A stretch of DNA of 12,561 nt, taken from assembly GCA_964497515.1 (NCBI GenBank), contig CAZCCV010000047.1, positions 1 through 12,561 of the forward strand, read 5' to 3'. This stretch comes from CAZCCV01 sp964497515. Lineage in GTDB: Bacteria > Armatimonadota > UBA5829 > DTLH01. Positions 6,128 through 12,420 of the stretch are shown here, one piece after another. The notes beneath the pieces are model-generated. The model searched no databases. It was given only the letters and a program-made list of their open reading frames with translations, and was not told the DNA's origin. The position numbers were made by a program, and so were the translations under genes. Numbering within the stretch: position 1 is the stretch's first letter; every line of letters begins with the position of its first letter.

Positions 6128-6991
6128 ATGCGAACTGTCACTAGGGTTATAAGTGCGATCATAGGAATTCTCATCGTTTTGCCGGTTCTTTTCTGGGGGG
6201 ACGGTACACCATTTGCGGTTCTGGCGGGAATAATTGGAGTCTGGGCGCTCTTGGAGTTCTACGCCGGATCTCGAAAAGGAGGCTTCAGGCCGAACTTGCC
6301 TTTGGGTCTGGGCGTCTGTGTGCTTATGATCTGGTTTGGCAGGGGACTGATTACAAACCCAGACAGACTTTCTCGAATGATGTGGCTGCTCCCGGTGTTT
6401 TCCGGGCTTATGCTGATTTCTCTCACTCACGAAATCGTGCGCCAGCACCGAGCCCCTTTCGCTAATATAGGTGTCACCGTATTAGGTGTGGCTTACATCC
6501 CGTATTTGCTGCTGCACTTAGTCTGGATGCGCGGCCTAGACACCCCCATTACGGTGTGGAGTTGGGAATCTAAGCTCGGAGCGTGGCTGGTGCTGTTTGT
6601 CTTTTTAACCACTTGGGCAACCGATACTGCCGCGTACACCATCGGTGGGCTTTACGGTAGAAAGAAACTCGCTCCCGCGCTCAGCCAGGGAAAGACCGTT
6701 GAAGGGTCTCTCGGCGGGCTGGCTTTGGCTACTATTGTTGGAGCCGTTGTTGGAGCCGTAATACATATGCCGCAGCCCCACGGATTAATCCTCGGAGCTG
6801 TCGTCGGCATCGTCGGGCAGGTTGGGGACTTGGTCGAATCCGCATTCAAGCGCGAAGTGAACACGAAAGACTTCGGCTCGATAATGCCCGGTCACGGTGG
6901 CGTACTCGACCGCATCGACAGTCTGCTCTTCAGCGGCCCGATGGTGTTCTGGTATGTGGTCACATTTCTCCCCGACTGGGTCAGAATGTAG
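6128..6991 (+). CDS. cdsA: Phosphatidate cytidylyltransferase
   Basis: A 287-residue polytopic membrane protein that makes CDP-diacylglycerol from phosphatidate and CTP, the branch point of phospholipid synthesis. GGGAGGGG at 6113-6120 lies seven bases before the ATG. Several hydrophobic segments are visible (about 7-45, 60-70, 85-98, 114-134, 150-165, 196-232 and 265-281). Signature residues are the D166-TAAY-TIGGLYGRKK block, GKTVEGSLGG (188-197), GDLVESAFKR (233-242) and the diagnostic KDFGSIMPGHGGVLDRIDS (247-265). It follows thiC by 40 bases without a terminator, so it is probably read from the thiamine transcript and may also have a promoter that I do not see. That pairing is unusual, because cdsA more often sits with uppS or dxr. 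Its end overlaps the convergent GH130 gene by 11 bp. Confidence 0.95.
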   Translation: MRTVTRVISAIIGILIVLPVLFWGDGTPFAVLAGIIGVWALLEFYAGSRKGGFRPNLPLGLGVCVLMIWFGRGLITNPDRLSRMMWLLPVFSGLMLISLTHEIVRQHRAPFANIGVTVLGVAYIPYLLLHLVWMRGLDTPITVWSWESKLGAWLVLFVFLTTWATDTAAYTIGGLYGRKKLAPALSQGKTVEGSLGGLALATIVGAVVGAVIHMPQPHGLILGAVVGIVGQVGDLVESAFKREVNTKDFGSIMPGHGGVLDRIDSLLFSGPMVFWYVVTFLPDWVRM

Positions 6992-8144
6992 GGATTTCCA
7001 GTTCTTGCAGCCGGTTAGCCAGAAACGTTTGGCGATGGGCAATCGGTCGAAACTCCTCTGATCTTATCCCTGCTATAAGATCCTGTTTATTGATCCTCGC
7101 ACCGAGCACAAACGCGTCCGCGCCGCCATAGAATATGATAATATCGTCGCGGTATTCGAAGCTTCCCGCTGGGAACACACAGTTGAGTTTGAAGTCGTGT
7201 GGCCACGGGGAGTCCCGTTCGAACTGGGTGGTCGGCTCCATAAAATAATCCCAACGTGCTTCTACTACCGTCTCAGGCCGATTCGGCTTGAACCCGTTGA
7301 AGTTCAGGATTGCGTAGCCGGCAGAGTAGTCTCTTTCCCACGTTTCGCGATAGTTGCCAATATGATAGTCACAGAGGTAGCGATTGTTGCCGATGGGTAT
7401 CGGAGTCGAACCGGCACCGAGCCAGGAGAGCGGGTACCGCGGATCCTGAACGGCACTCATAACCGACCCCAGATCCTGCCACTCGCCAGTGGGTGAATCA
7501 CTTATTGCAAGAGCGATGTCGAATTCGTTCTGCTCGCCTACCATTGGCCTGTGCAGCATCAGATACTTCCCATCGACAGCGTCAGGCAGCATTACCGCGT
7601 CTTTGTTCGGATAGTCGTTTACATCCCCACGGACTGGGCCGAGTTTCTCCCAGTTGATGAGGTCTTTTGATGTTGCCATACTGACGCGAATGTTGTGTTC
7701 TCTGGGATAGTTGTAGTTAAGTCCGCAGTAGAGCATATAAAACGTATCGCCGATTCGAGTGATCCGTTGATCCTCTACACCGTTATAGTCACAATCCATA
7801 GGGTCATCACTAGGGACAACCACCGGATATGGGAAGCGCTTGACAAGCCGGAAATCCGGTGTAAAAACGGCAAGTCCTACAGACGATCTGAGCTTCGGCT
7901 TCCCCTCGACCTCTTTGGGGATGCCCCGATAGAACACCGCGAAGACTCCATCGTGCAGCCTTGGGTCGTCGAGATGGTCTCGCATCAGGATGTTGCGTAT
8001 CAAGCCGTCATTCTCCGCAGATCGCTCCAGTCTGATAGCCGTCGGATTCAGGGTAAAACCGTCGTCCCAGCTATCAGGGTCTGCTGCGATAAGCGGAAAA
8101 CCACAGTTAACACGTTCGATTAAAGGCTTTGATCTCTCTACCAT
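6981..8144 (-). CDS. Divergent GH130-family glycoside phosphorylase-like protein
   Basis: A 387-residue five-bladed beta-propeller of the GH130 type. ATG 8144 is chosen because AAGGA stands ten bases upstream; a longer reading from GTG 8195 lacks a ribosome site and would translate the leader hairpin. Family motifs are FTLNPTAI (30-37), VFYRG (70-74), GVEDQRIT (122-129), NKDAVMLP (180-187), LMLHRP (195-200), WLGAGSTPI (241-249) and VFPAGSF with FYGGAD (323-343). GH130 enzymes phosphorolyse or hydrolyse beta-mannosides; the general acid is the Asp of the EDPR motif, here D125. Pro is replaced by Gln (EDQR), and the usual GWLxxYHG is altered to RYLCDYHIG. This marks a different subfamily from the neighbouring copy, so the substrate may not be a mannoside. 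No signal peptide is seen; cytosolic. Confidence 0.85.
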   Translation of the reverse strand: MVERSKPLIERVNCGFPLIAADPDSWDDGFTLNPTAIRLERSAENDGLIRNILMRDHLDDPRLHDGVFAVFYRGIPKEVEGKPKLRSSVGLAVFTPDFRLVKRFPYPVVVPSDDPMDCDYNGVEDQRITRIGDTFYMLYCGLNYNYPREHNIRVSMATSKDLINWEKLGPVRGDVNDYPNKDAVMLPDAVDGKYLMLHRPMVGEQNEFDIALAISDSPTGEWQDLGSVMSAVQDPRYPLSWLGAGSTPIPIGNNRYLCDYHIGNYRETWERDYSAGYAILNFNGFKPNRPETVVEARWDYFMEPTTQFERDSPWPHDFKLNCVFPAGSFEYRDDIIIFYGGADAFVLGARINKQDLIAGIRSEEFRPIAHRQTFLANRLQELEIPTF

Positions 8145-8168
8145 GACCAAATCATCCTTATCAATAAG

Positions 8169-8183
8169 CCCCGGAAAACGGGG
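8169..8183 (-). promoter_or_regulatory. GC-rich hairpin in the GH130 leader
   Basis: CCCCG (8169-8173) and CGGGG (8179-8183) flank a five-base loop and fold into a tight hairpin in the leader of the minus-strand GH130 mRNA, about 25 bases before its start codon. No T run follows, so termination is unlikely. It could stabilise the message or modulate ribosome access. That is inference only. Confidence 0.35.
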
Positions 8184-8198
8184 GATAATAATCACGCA

Positions 8199-8210
8199 AT
8201 TATCGATAAT
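8199..8210. repeat. 12-bp palindrome, operator candidate
   Basis: ATTATCGATAAT is a perfect 12-bp palindrome in the space between the two divergent GH130 genes. It lies a few bases downstream of the predicted transcription start of the minus-strand gene, a common place for a repressor site. A palindrome this short and AT-rich can occur by chance. Confidence 0.3.
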
Positions 8211-8225
8211 ATGTCGAGAAGCATG

Positions 8226-8253
8226 TATATATTGTTGTAAGTCGTGTTGCCAA
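8226..8253 (-). promoter_or_regulatory. Candidate promoter of the minus-strand GH130 gene
   Basis: On the minus strand TTGGCA (8253-8248) precedes TATATA (8231-8226) by 16 bp; shifting by two bases gives TATACA at 18 bp. Transcription would start near 8219 and leave a leader of about 75 bases holding the palindrome and the hairpin. The leader also excludes GTG 8195 as a comfortable start. Confidence 0.45.
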
Positions 8254-8424
8254 ATACCCTTTATTCGGTCATTTATTTAGACTGCTTTTTCGGGTGAATT
8301 GTTCGGCTCTCGGCAATGGACTTTTCAATTGTAACAGTGCGAAGCGCAAATTGGAGGATAAAATACTAGAGTTGTTTAAGTCTGCTAGGGTAATAGACCC
8401 GTAAGCGGGGAGGGGAATATCACG

Positions 8425-9381
8425 ATGAAGTCGCGTAGTTTCATGCCGACGATGGTCAAGAACGAGCTCTTTAGGAGATCCAGGCACAATCCCATCATCA
8501 CTGCAGAGGATATGCCATATCTCTGCAGCGTTGTCTTCAATCCGGGCGCTACCAAAGTAGGGGATCAGACTCTCCTTCTGCTTCGGGTGGAAGACTTGGA
8601 AGGCAAATCTCACCTTACTGTAGCACGCAGCCACGATGGTGTTACCGGTTGGCGCATCGAAGAAGAGCCGCTCATTTCGCCATCGCACGATGCAGGCTCC
8701 TACGAGGAGTTCGGCTGTGAAGACCCCAGAATAACCTACCTGTACGAGATTAACCGCTGGATCATTGCTTACACGGCATATTCCAGCTTCGGCGCTGGGG
8801 TTGCCCTGGCAACAACAGCTAACTTTCAGTCTGTCGAGCGTTTCGGTCTTGTCTTGGCGCCTATCAACAAAGACGCAGCAGTCTTTCCTCGGATGATAAA
8901 CGGCTACTACTGGATGCTTCACCGACCTGCTGCGGGCGATATGGAGCACATTTGGCTCACTAAATCTGAGGATCTCATCCACTGGGGCGGTCCGTGGTGC
9001 ATCCTTATGGAGCGCGGCGGACCGATGTGGGACAGCCACAAAGTGGGTGCCAATACCATCCCTATAGAGACTGAAGAAGGATGGTTGATTCTGTATCACG
9101 GAGTCAAAATGATGGCAGGAGCGCCAACGTATAGGATGGGACTTGCGCTGCTCGATCTCGAAGACCCACGAATACTGATCTCGCGCCTGCCGTACTGGGT
9201 TCTCGGTCCTAACGCACCTTATGAGACGGCTGGTGCTGTGCCAAACGTCGTCTTCCCGTGCGGTCACACGCAAAACGGCGACGAAATCCTGGTGTACTAC
9301 GGAGCGGCTGATTGCAGTATATGTGTGGCATCGGCATCCATTTCAGAGATGCTGGACGCACTACAAAAATATCGCGTGTAA
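8425..9381 (+). CDS. GH130-family beta-mannoside phosphorylase
   Basis: A 318-residue canonical GH130 protein. GGGGAGGGG (8407-8415) lies nine bases before the ATG. Motifs in order: NPII (22-25), VVFNPGATKV (36-45), LLLRVED (51-57), SHLTVARS.DG (62-72), EEFGCEDPRIT (94-104) with the general acid D100, NKDAAVFP (148-155), MLHRP (164-168), WDSHKVGAN (202-210) in place of the common KIGAG, GWLILYHGV (219-227), YRMGLALLDLEDP (236-248), VPNVVFPCG (272-280) and YYGAAD (291-296). The family phosphorolyses beta-mannosyl linkages, such as mannosyl-glucose or mannan oligosaccharides, to alpha-mannose 1-phosphate. Some members are hydrolases, so the exact substrate is open. It has no signal peptide and is cytosolic. 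galT follows after 73 bases, and the other GH130 gene is divergent across about 280 bp of shared regulatory DNA, in which I see no strong plus-strand promoter. Confidence 0.92.
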   Translation: MKSRSFMPTMVKNELFRRSRHNPIITAEDMPYLCSVVFNPGATKVGDQTLLLLRVEDLEGKSHLTVARSHDGVTGWRIEEEPLISPSHDAGSYEEFGCEDPRITYLYEINRWIIAYTAYSSFGAGVALATTANFQSVERFGLVLAPINKDAAVFPRMINGYYWMLHRPAAGDMEHIWLTKSEDLIHWGGPWCILMERGGPMWDSHKVGANTIPIETEEGWLILYHGVKMMAGAPTYRMGLALLDLEDPRILISRLPYWVLGPNAPYETAGAVPNVVFPCGHTQNGDEILVYYGAADCSICVASASISEMLDALQKYRV

Positions 9382-9407
9382 AAGCGTTGTATATAAGCTT
9401 TCGCGTA

Positions 9408-9437
9408 ATGACGGATGAGCTTGAAATGCAGTATAAT
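9408..9437 (+). promoter_or_regulatory. Candidate promoter of galT
   Basis: A perfect TATAAT (9432-9437) is preceded at 18 bp by ATGACG (9408-9413), a four-of-six match to the -35 consensus. The start would fall near 9444, right at the GGAGG ribosome site, giving a leader of only about ten bases. galT may therefore have its own promoter as well as read-through from the GH130 gene. Confidence 0.4.
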
Positions 9438-9454
9438 CGTCGGTGGAGGAAGTG

Positions 9455-10492
9455 ATGAAAGAAAACGAAAAAGAGTTGTTCGGAAAGCCCCATCGCCGGT
9501 ACAATCCGCTGATTGGCGAATGGATTTTAGTATCTCCACACCGCACCGAGCGCCCTTGGCAAGGGCAGACGGAAGAAGTTGCACCCGATGACCGCCCGAC
9601 TCACGATCCATCGTGTTATCTTTGCCCCGGCAACAAGCGAGCTAGCGGCGAAGTCAATCCGCAGTACTCATCGACGAATGTGTTTGTGAACGACTTCTCG
9701 TCGCTTCTGCCCGATATTCCTGAAGGGAAAGTAGACGAAGGTGGTCTGTTGGTCGCCGAGAGTGAACGCGGGATTTGCAGGGTAATATGCTTTTCCCCAA
9801 GGCACGATCTCACTCTAAGCAAAATGAAGACGCAGGAGATTGTCCCCGTGGTCGATCTTTGGGCGAAAGAGACAGAAGAGATCGGTGCCAATTCGGACAT
9901 CGGTTACGTTCAGGTGTTCGAGAACAAGGGCGCCATAATGGGCTGCAGTAACCCGCACCCTCACGGACAGATATGGGCGACGCAACACATCCCTAGCATT
10001 CCTGCGGCCGAAGCTAAACATCAGCGTGAGTATACAGAATCGAAGGGTTCGTGCCTGCTTTGCGATTATCTGAAGCTGGAGGCTCGCCAAGATGAACGGA
10101 TCGTCTGTGAAAACGAACACTTCGTAGTAGTGGTTCCTTACTGGGCGACGTGGCCGTTTGAGACAATGCTTCTTTCAAAGCGCCACGCAGCTAGTATTCC
10201 AGAGCTGAGTTCCGAAGAGCGGATGGCGCTTGCAGACATCATCCGGCAGATAACGTGCAAGTACGATCACGTGTTCAACGTGTCGTTCCCTTACTCGATG
10301 GGCTGGCATCAGAAGCCTGTAGACGGAGGCGAGTATCCGTATTGGCATCTGCACGCGCATTTTTATCCGCCACTTCTGAGGTCTGCGACCGTGAGGAAGT
10401 TCCAGGTGGGGTTTGAAATGCTTGCGCAGCCACAGAGAGATATTACTCCGGAGATGGCTGCTGCTAGGCTTCGCGAGCTTCCAAGCGAATAA
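9455..10492 (+). CDS. galT: Galactose-1-phosphate uridylyltransferase
   Basis: A 345-residue GalT of the HIT superfamily. It swaps UMP between UDP-glucose and galactose 1-phosphate in the Leloir pathway. ATG 9455 is chosen because GGAGG (9445-9449) is five bases upstream; in-frame GTG codons at 9443 and 9452 overlap or touch that site. Landmarks: RYNPLIGEWILVSPHR (15-30); C54 and C57 in CYLCPG, H117 and H168, matching the zinc ligands of the E. coli enzyme; VFVNDFSSL (77-85); and GCSNPHPHGQ (163-172) with the catalytic H170. Further on are CLLCDY (200-205), WHLHAHFYPPLLRS (297-310) and KFQVGFEML (315-323). Length is normal. Its place behind a GH130 gene suggests that it handles the galactose freed from mixed galactose/mannose oligosaccharides. 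Confidence 0.95.
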   Translation: MKENEKELFGKPHRRYNPLIGEWILVSPHRTERPWQGQTEEVAPDDRPTHDPSCYLCPGNKRASGEVNPQYSSTNVFVNDFSSLLPDIPEGKVDEGGLLVAESERGICRVICFSPRHDLTLSKMKTQEIVPVVDLWAKETEEIGANSDIGYVQVFENKGAIMGCSNPHPHGQIWATQHIPSIPAAEAKHQREYTESKGSCLLCDYLKLEARQDERIVCENEHFVVVVPYWATWPFETMLLSKRHAASIPELSSEERMALADIIRQITCKYDHVFNVSFPYSMGWHQKPVDGGEYPYWHLHAHFYPPLLRSATVRKFQVGFEMLAQPQRDITPEMAAARLRELPSE

Positions 10493-10551
10493 TTACGCCC
10501 TAAGTATCTGGATAAATAAACCCGACAATGAAAGGGAATAGGTAGCTGTTT

Positions 10552-10604
10552 CACGCTTGATTGCGGGGAATAATTCCCCAGTACAATTACCAGTGATAAG
10601 CGTG
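10552..10604. repeat. Nested inverted repeats between galT and the wall hydrolase gene
   Basis: Three nested arms can pair: CACGCTT (10552-10558) with AAGCGTG (10598-10604), ATTG (10560-10563) with CAAT (10584-10587), and GGGGAAT (10565-10571) with ATTCCCC (10573-10579) around a single base. No T run follows, so it is not a standard terminator. It lies just upstream of the TTGACA of the next gene, so it could be a DNA operator (the inner palindrome) or a 3' end structure of the galT message. It does not match the c-di-AMP riboswitch that often precedes such hydrolase genes. Confidence 0.4.
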
Positions 10605-10612
10605 CCTGCCTG

Positions 10613-10642
10613 TTGACAACCTTCCTTGACTTTGGGTACTAT
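10613..10642 (+). promoter_or_regulatory. Promoter of the NlpC/P60 gene
   Basis: TTGACA (10613-10618) stands 18 bp before TACTAT (10637-10642), the same -10 form proposed for the first gene of the window. Start of transcription near 10649 leaves a leader of about 40 bases. The TTG of the -35 box opens a longer in-frame reading, but it cannot be the start codon of a transcript that begins downstream of it. Confidence 0.65.
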
Positions 10643-10690
10643 GCCCCTCAGTGCTTGAGAAGGCAACCAGCCATAGAAGGTGGTGATGCG

Positions 10691-11419
10691 TTGAAGCTTA
10701 GACTTCACGCCTTTGGGATCGGCGTCACGATCCTGGCGCTTACAGTATCTGTAGCGACTCTCGCAGTAGCCAAAGAGCATACCGTTCAAAAAGGTGATAC
10801 TCTCTGGCGGATTGCAAAGCAGAATGGAGTTACTGTAGATGCTATAGAGCGGGCAAACGATATTGATGCTAACAAACCGCTCCAAATTGGCGCCAAACTG
10901 ACCATACCCTCAGAGGATGAGTCTCAGACTGCCTCGGAAGCAGAAGCAGTGCGGCAGCAGCGGAATGAAAACCGTTTCGGCCCTAGAGTTGCTCGGCAGA
11001 TCGAAGAGACAGAAGAGGCCGTGAAGGCTGCAGGTGGCGACACTGCGACTCCTGCCATAGTGCGAACAGCGCTTGCTTACCGAGGTGCCAGATATGTTCG
11101 TGGTGGCACTGGAGCCAGAGGGTTCGATTGCTCTGGTTTCACGCAGTTTGTTTACAAGAAGCACGGTGCCAGTCTGCCGCATTCATCCAAGGCTCAGGCC
11201 AGTTGTGGAGTATCCGTTTCAAGAAGTGAGCTGCAGCCGGGTGACCTAGTGTTCTTCCAGACTAACAGTCGAGGGATTTCCCACGTTGGAATGTACATCG
11301 GTAACGACAAGTTCATCCACGCATCCACACCCAAGCGAGGTGTTATTACCAGTTCACTCAGCGAGAAATACTACTCAACGCGGTACAAGGGTGCAAGACG
11401 AATAACATCAGTGAAATAG
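10691..11419 (+). CDS. Secreted LysM-NlpC/P60 peptidoglycan hydrolase
   Basis: A 242-residue exported wall hydrolase. TTG 10691 is chosen because it follows the ribosome site GGTGG (10679-10683) by seven bases and gives a proper signal peptide: basic MKLR, a hydrophobic core to about residue 25 and a likely cut after AVA (25-27). A single LysM domain (about 29-73; HTVQKGDTLWRIAK) should bind glycan. A charged linker (75-120) leads to an NlpC/P60 domain (about 123-240) with the catalytic C147 in DCSGF, H198 in SHVGMY and H210 in FIHAS. Such enzymes cut stem-peptide bonds, usually gamma-D-Glu to a diamino acid, during growth or division. It is transcribed alone, between its own promoter and a strong terminator. 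The peptide bond cut is inferred from the family. Confidence 0.93.
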   Translation: MKLRLHAFGIGVTILALTVSVATLAVAKEHTVQKGDTLWRIAKQNGVTVDAIERANDIDANKPLQIGAKLTIPSEDESQTASEAEAVRQQRNENRFGPRVARQIEETEEAVKAAGGDTATPAIVRTALAYRGARYVRGGTGARGFDCSGFTQFVYKKHGASLPHSSKAQASCGVSVSRSELQPGDLVFFQTNSRGISHVGMYIGNDKFIHASTPKRGVITSSLSEKYYSTRYKGARRITSVK

Positions 11420-11451
11420 ATAACAAGGCAGATTTTCTTGCCTGAAAATTG

Positions 11452-11487
11452 ATGGGGTCATTGGGATCTTTCCACTGACCCCATTTT
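11452..11487 (+). terminator. Intrinsic terminator after the NlpC/P60 gene
   Basis: ATGGGGTCA (11452-11460) pairs with TGACCCCAT (11476-11484); TGG/CCA pairs continue inside after one mismatch, and TTTT (11484-11487) follows. It sits 33 bases after the stop codon. On the minus strand the same stem is followed by CAATTTT, so it may also end the convergent membrane-protein transcript. Confidence 0.85.
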
Positions 11488-11504
11488 GCTGTCTGTGGTA
11501 TATA

Positions 11505-11864
11505 TTACAAGCTTCGGGGTCTGCGGTTGCTGCTGATGCCGATGTAGATGATGTAGAGTATGAACATCGTGAGTGACAGCATACCGGTGTTGAAGGGTCC
11601 ACGCTTAATGGTGAGCCCCAATGCCAGGAGGATCATTGCGAAGTTTACTGCAGCGGTGCAGCCCAAAGCAACCGCAAACGAAAGAAATACCCAACGCTGC
11701 GGCGTAGCCATTTTTTTATCACGCCTGCGGTACTGCACAAAAGCGTGAATGCCCAGAGCAGCCAACACGAGCAGCGTCAAAGCTCGCTCTAGTATGACCG
11801 CCCACAAAGGCCAATCTGCACCACGAATCAACTCTAGTCTTCGTCTCCTGCCGAAGTCCACCAT
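11505..11864 (-). CDS. Small three-helix membrane protein of unknown function
   Basis: A 119-residue protein with three predicted membrane segments (about 18-43, 57-86 and 93-110), an Arg-rich N-terminus (residues 6-9), a basic loop RRRDKK (46-51) after the first helix and a basic C-terminal end. I do not recognise the family. The ATG at 11864 has no good ribosome site and makes the gene overlap the upstream nuclease-like gene by 31 bases in another frame. TTG 11831, two bases after that gene's stop, is an alternative with AGGAG 13 bases upstream. It would shorten the protein to 108 residues and keep all three helices. Either way the two genes are one transcription unit. The convergent terminator lies about 20 bases past its stop. 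Confidence 0.65.
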   Translation of the reverse strand: MVDFGRRRRLELIRGADWPLWAVILERALTLLVLAALGIHAFVQYRRRDKKMATPQRWVFLSFAVALGCTAAVNFAMILLALGLTIKRGPFNTGMLSLTMFILYIIYIGISSNRRPRSL

Positions 11865-12274
11865 GGATGGTTGTCATCCCGGCAGATCGGGTTTTCGATG
11901 TATATTGAACGCACCTCGAGGTGGCCGTTCATTTCAAACGCTCTCAGCCCGGCACACTCCACTTTGTGAGCCGCGATCAATTCTTTTGCCAATCTCTCGG
12001 TTCCTTTGGGCACGTACAGATAGAATCTCGGACATGACTGCCCGAACTCTTTCCACTGCTGAGCCCGCTGGTCGGTTAGTGTATCGCCGGTTTCAACCTC
12101 TCCGATAGCAACTACCCGCTCCATATTCCGAGCGACAATATCTGGAGTATTACAGTCGTCGGTGTTCGCTGTAACTGACCATCCATCAAGACCGAAGCGC
12201 GTTTCTGCCACTCCGTTTACAACAGAGTCGTGAAGGATCTGGTCGCAAATTACTGAACTCGTTTTTACTGACAA
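11834..12274 (-). CDS. PD-(D/E)XK-like protein of unknown function
   Basis: A 146-residue protein started at TTG 12274, where AAGGAG (12286-12281) stands six bases upstream. An ATG at 12313 would add 13 residues but overlaps a -10 box and lacks a ribosome site. The core reads PDIVA (44-48), then VVAIGEVETGDTLT (54-67), then Q..QWKEFGQ (69-78) and RFYLYVPKG (83-91). A strand ending in Asp, a following strand with ExE, a helix with Gln and a last strand is the outline of the PD-(D/E)XK nuclease fold, with D45, E59 and E61. The third position is Glu where active nucleases usually have Lys, so activity is uncertain. No export signal. It is followed by, and overlaps, the membrane protein gene. The fold call is pattern recognition by eye. 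Confidence 0.7.
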   Translation of the reverse strand: MSVKTSSVICDQILHDSVVNGVAETRFGLDGWSVTANTDDCNTPDIVARNMERVVAIGEVETGDTLTDQRAQQWKEFGQSCPRFYLYVPKGTERLAKELIAAHKVECAGLRAFEMNGHLEVRSIYIENPICRDDNHPWWTSAGDED

Positions 12275-12311
12275 GCCTTGCTCCTTATGTTTTGACGGAA
12301 TAAACCCCGAC

Positions 12312-12320
12312 ATATTACCA
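12312..12320 (-). promoter_or_regulatory. Extended -10 promoter of the nuclease-like/membrane pair
   Basis: On the minus strand TGG directly precedes TAATAT (12317-12312), forming an extended -10 element; the -35 region (TGGTCT at 17 bp) is poor. Transcription near 12305 would give a leader of about 30 bases to the TTG at 12274 and would exclude ATG 12313. Confidence 0.4.
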
Positions 12321-12420
12321 ACTCATTTGACTAAAGACCAGGTAGTAAGGTTCCTGAAAATGAATTGTTATCCATTTAATCAAGAACCCGCTCTCGCCAC
12401 AAGTCTTTCGAGTGAGTCTG

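Noticed and set aside
8145..8195. N-terminal extension of the minus-strand GH130 protein from GTG 8195
   Set aside because: No ribosome site precedes it, while ATG 8144 has AAGGA; the extension would read through a leader hairpin.
8269..9273. A 334-codon open frame on the minus strand opposite the second GH130 gene
   Set aside because: It is antisense to a gene with complete GH130 motifs, shows no recognisable domain and has an arginine- and cysteine-rich composition typical of a shadow frame.
9373..9405. Hairpin AAAGC/GCTTT after the second GH130 gene as a terminator
   Set aside because: The stem is short with an 11-base loop, and no T run follows.
10613..10690. N-terminal extension of the NlpC/P60 protein from TTG 10613
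   Set aside because: The TTG is part of the TTGACA -35 box; starting at 10691 gives a ribosome site and a normal signal peptide.
10493..10690. A c-di-AMP (ydaO) riboswitch before the NlpC/P60 gene
   Set aside because: Such genes often carry one, but the conserved aptamer segments are not present and the predicted promoter leaves a leader of only about 40 bases.
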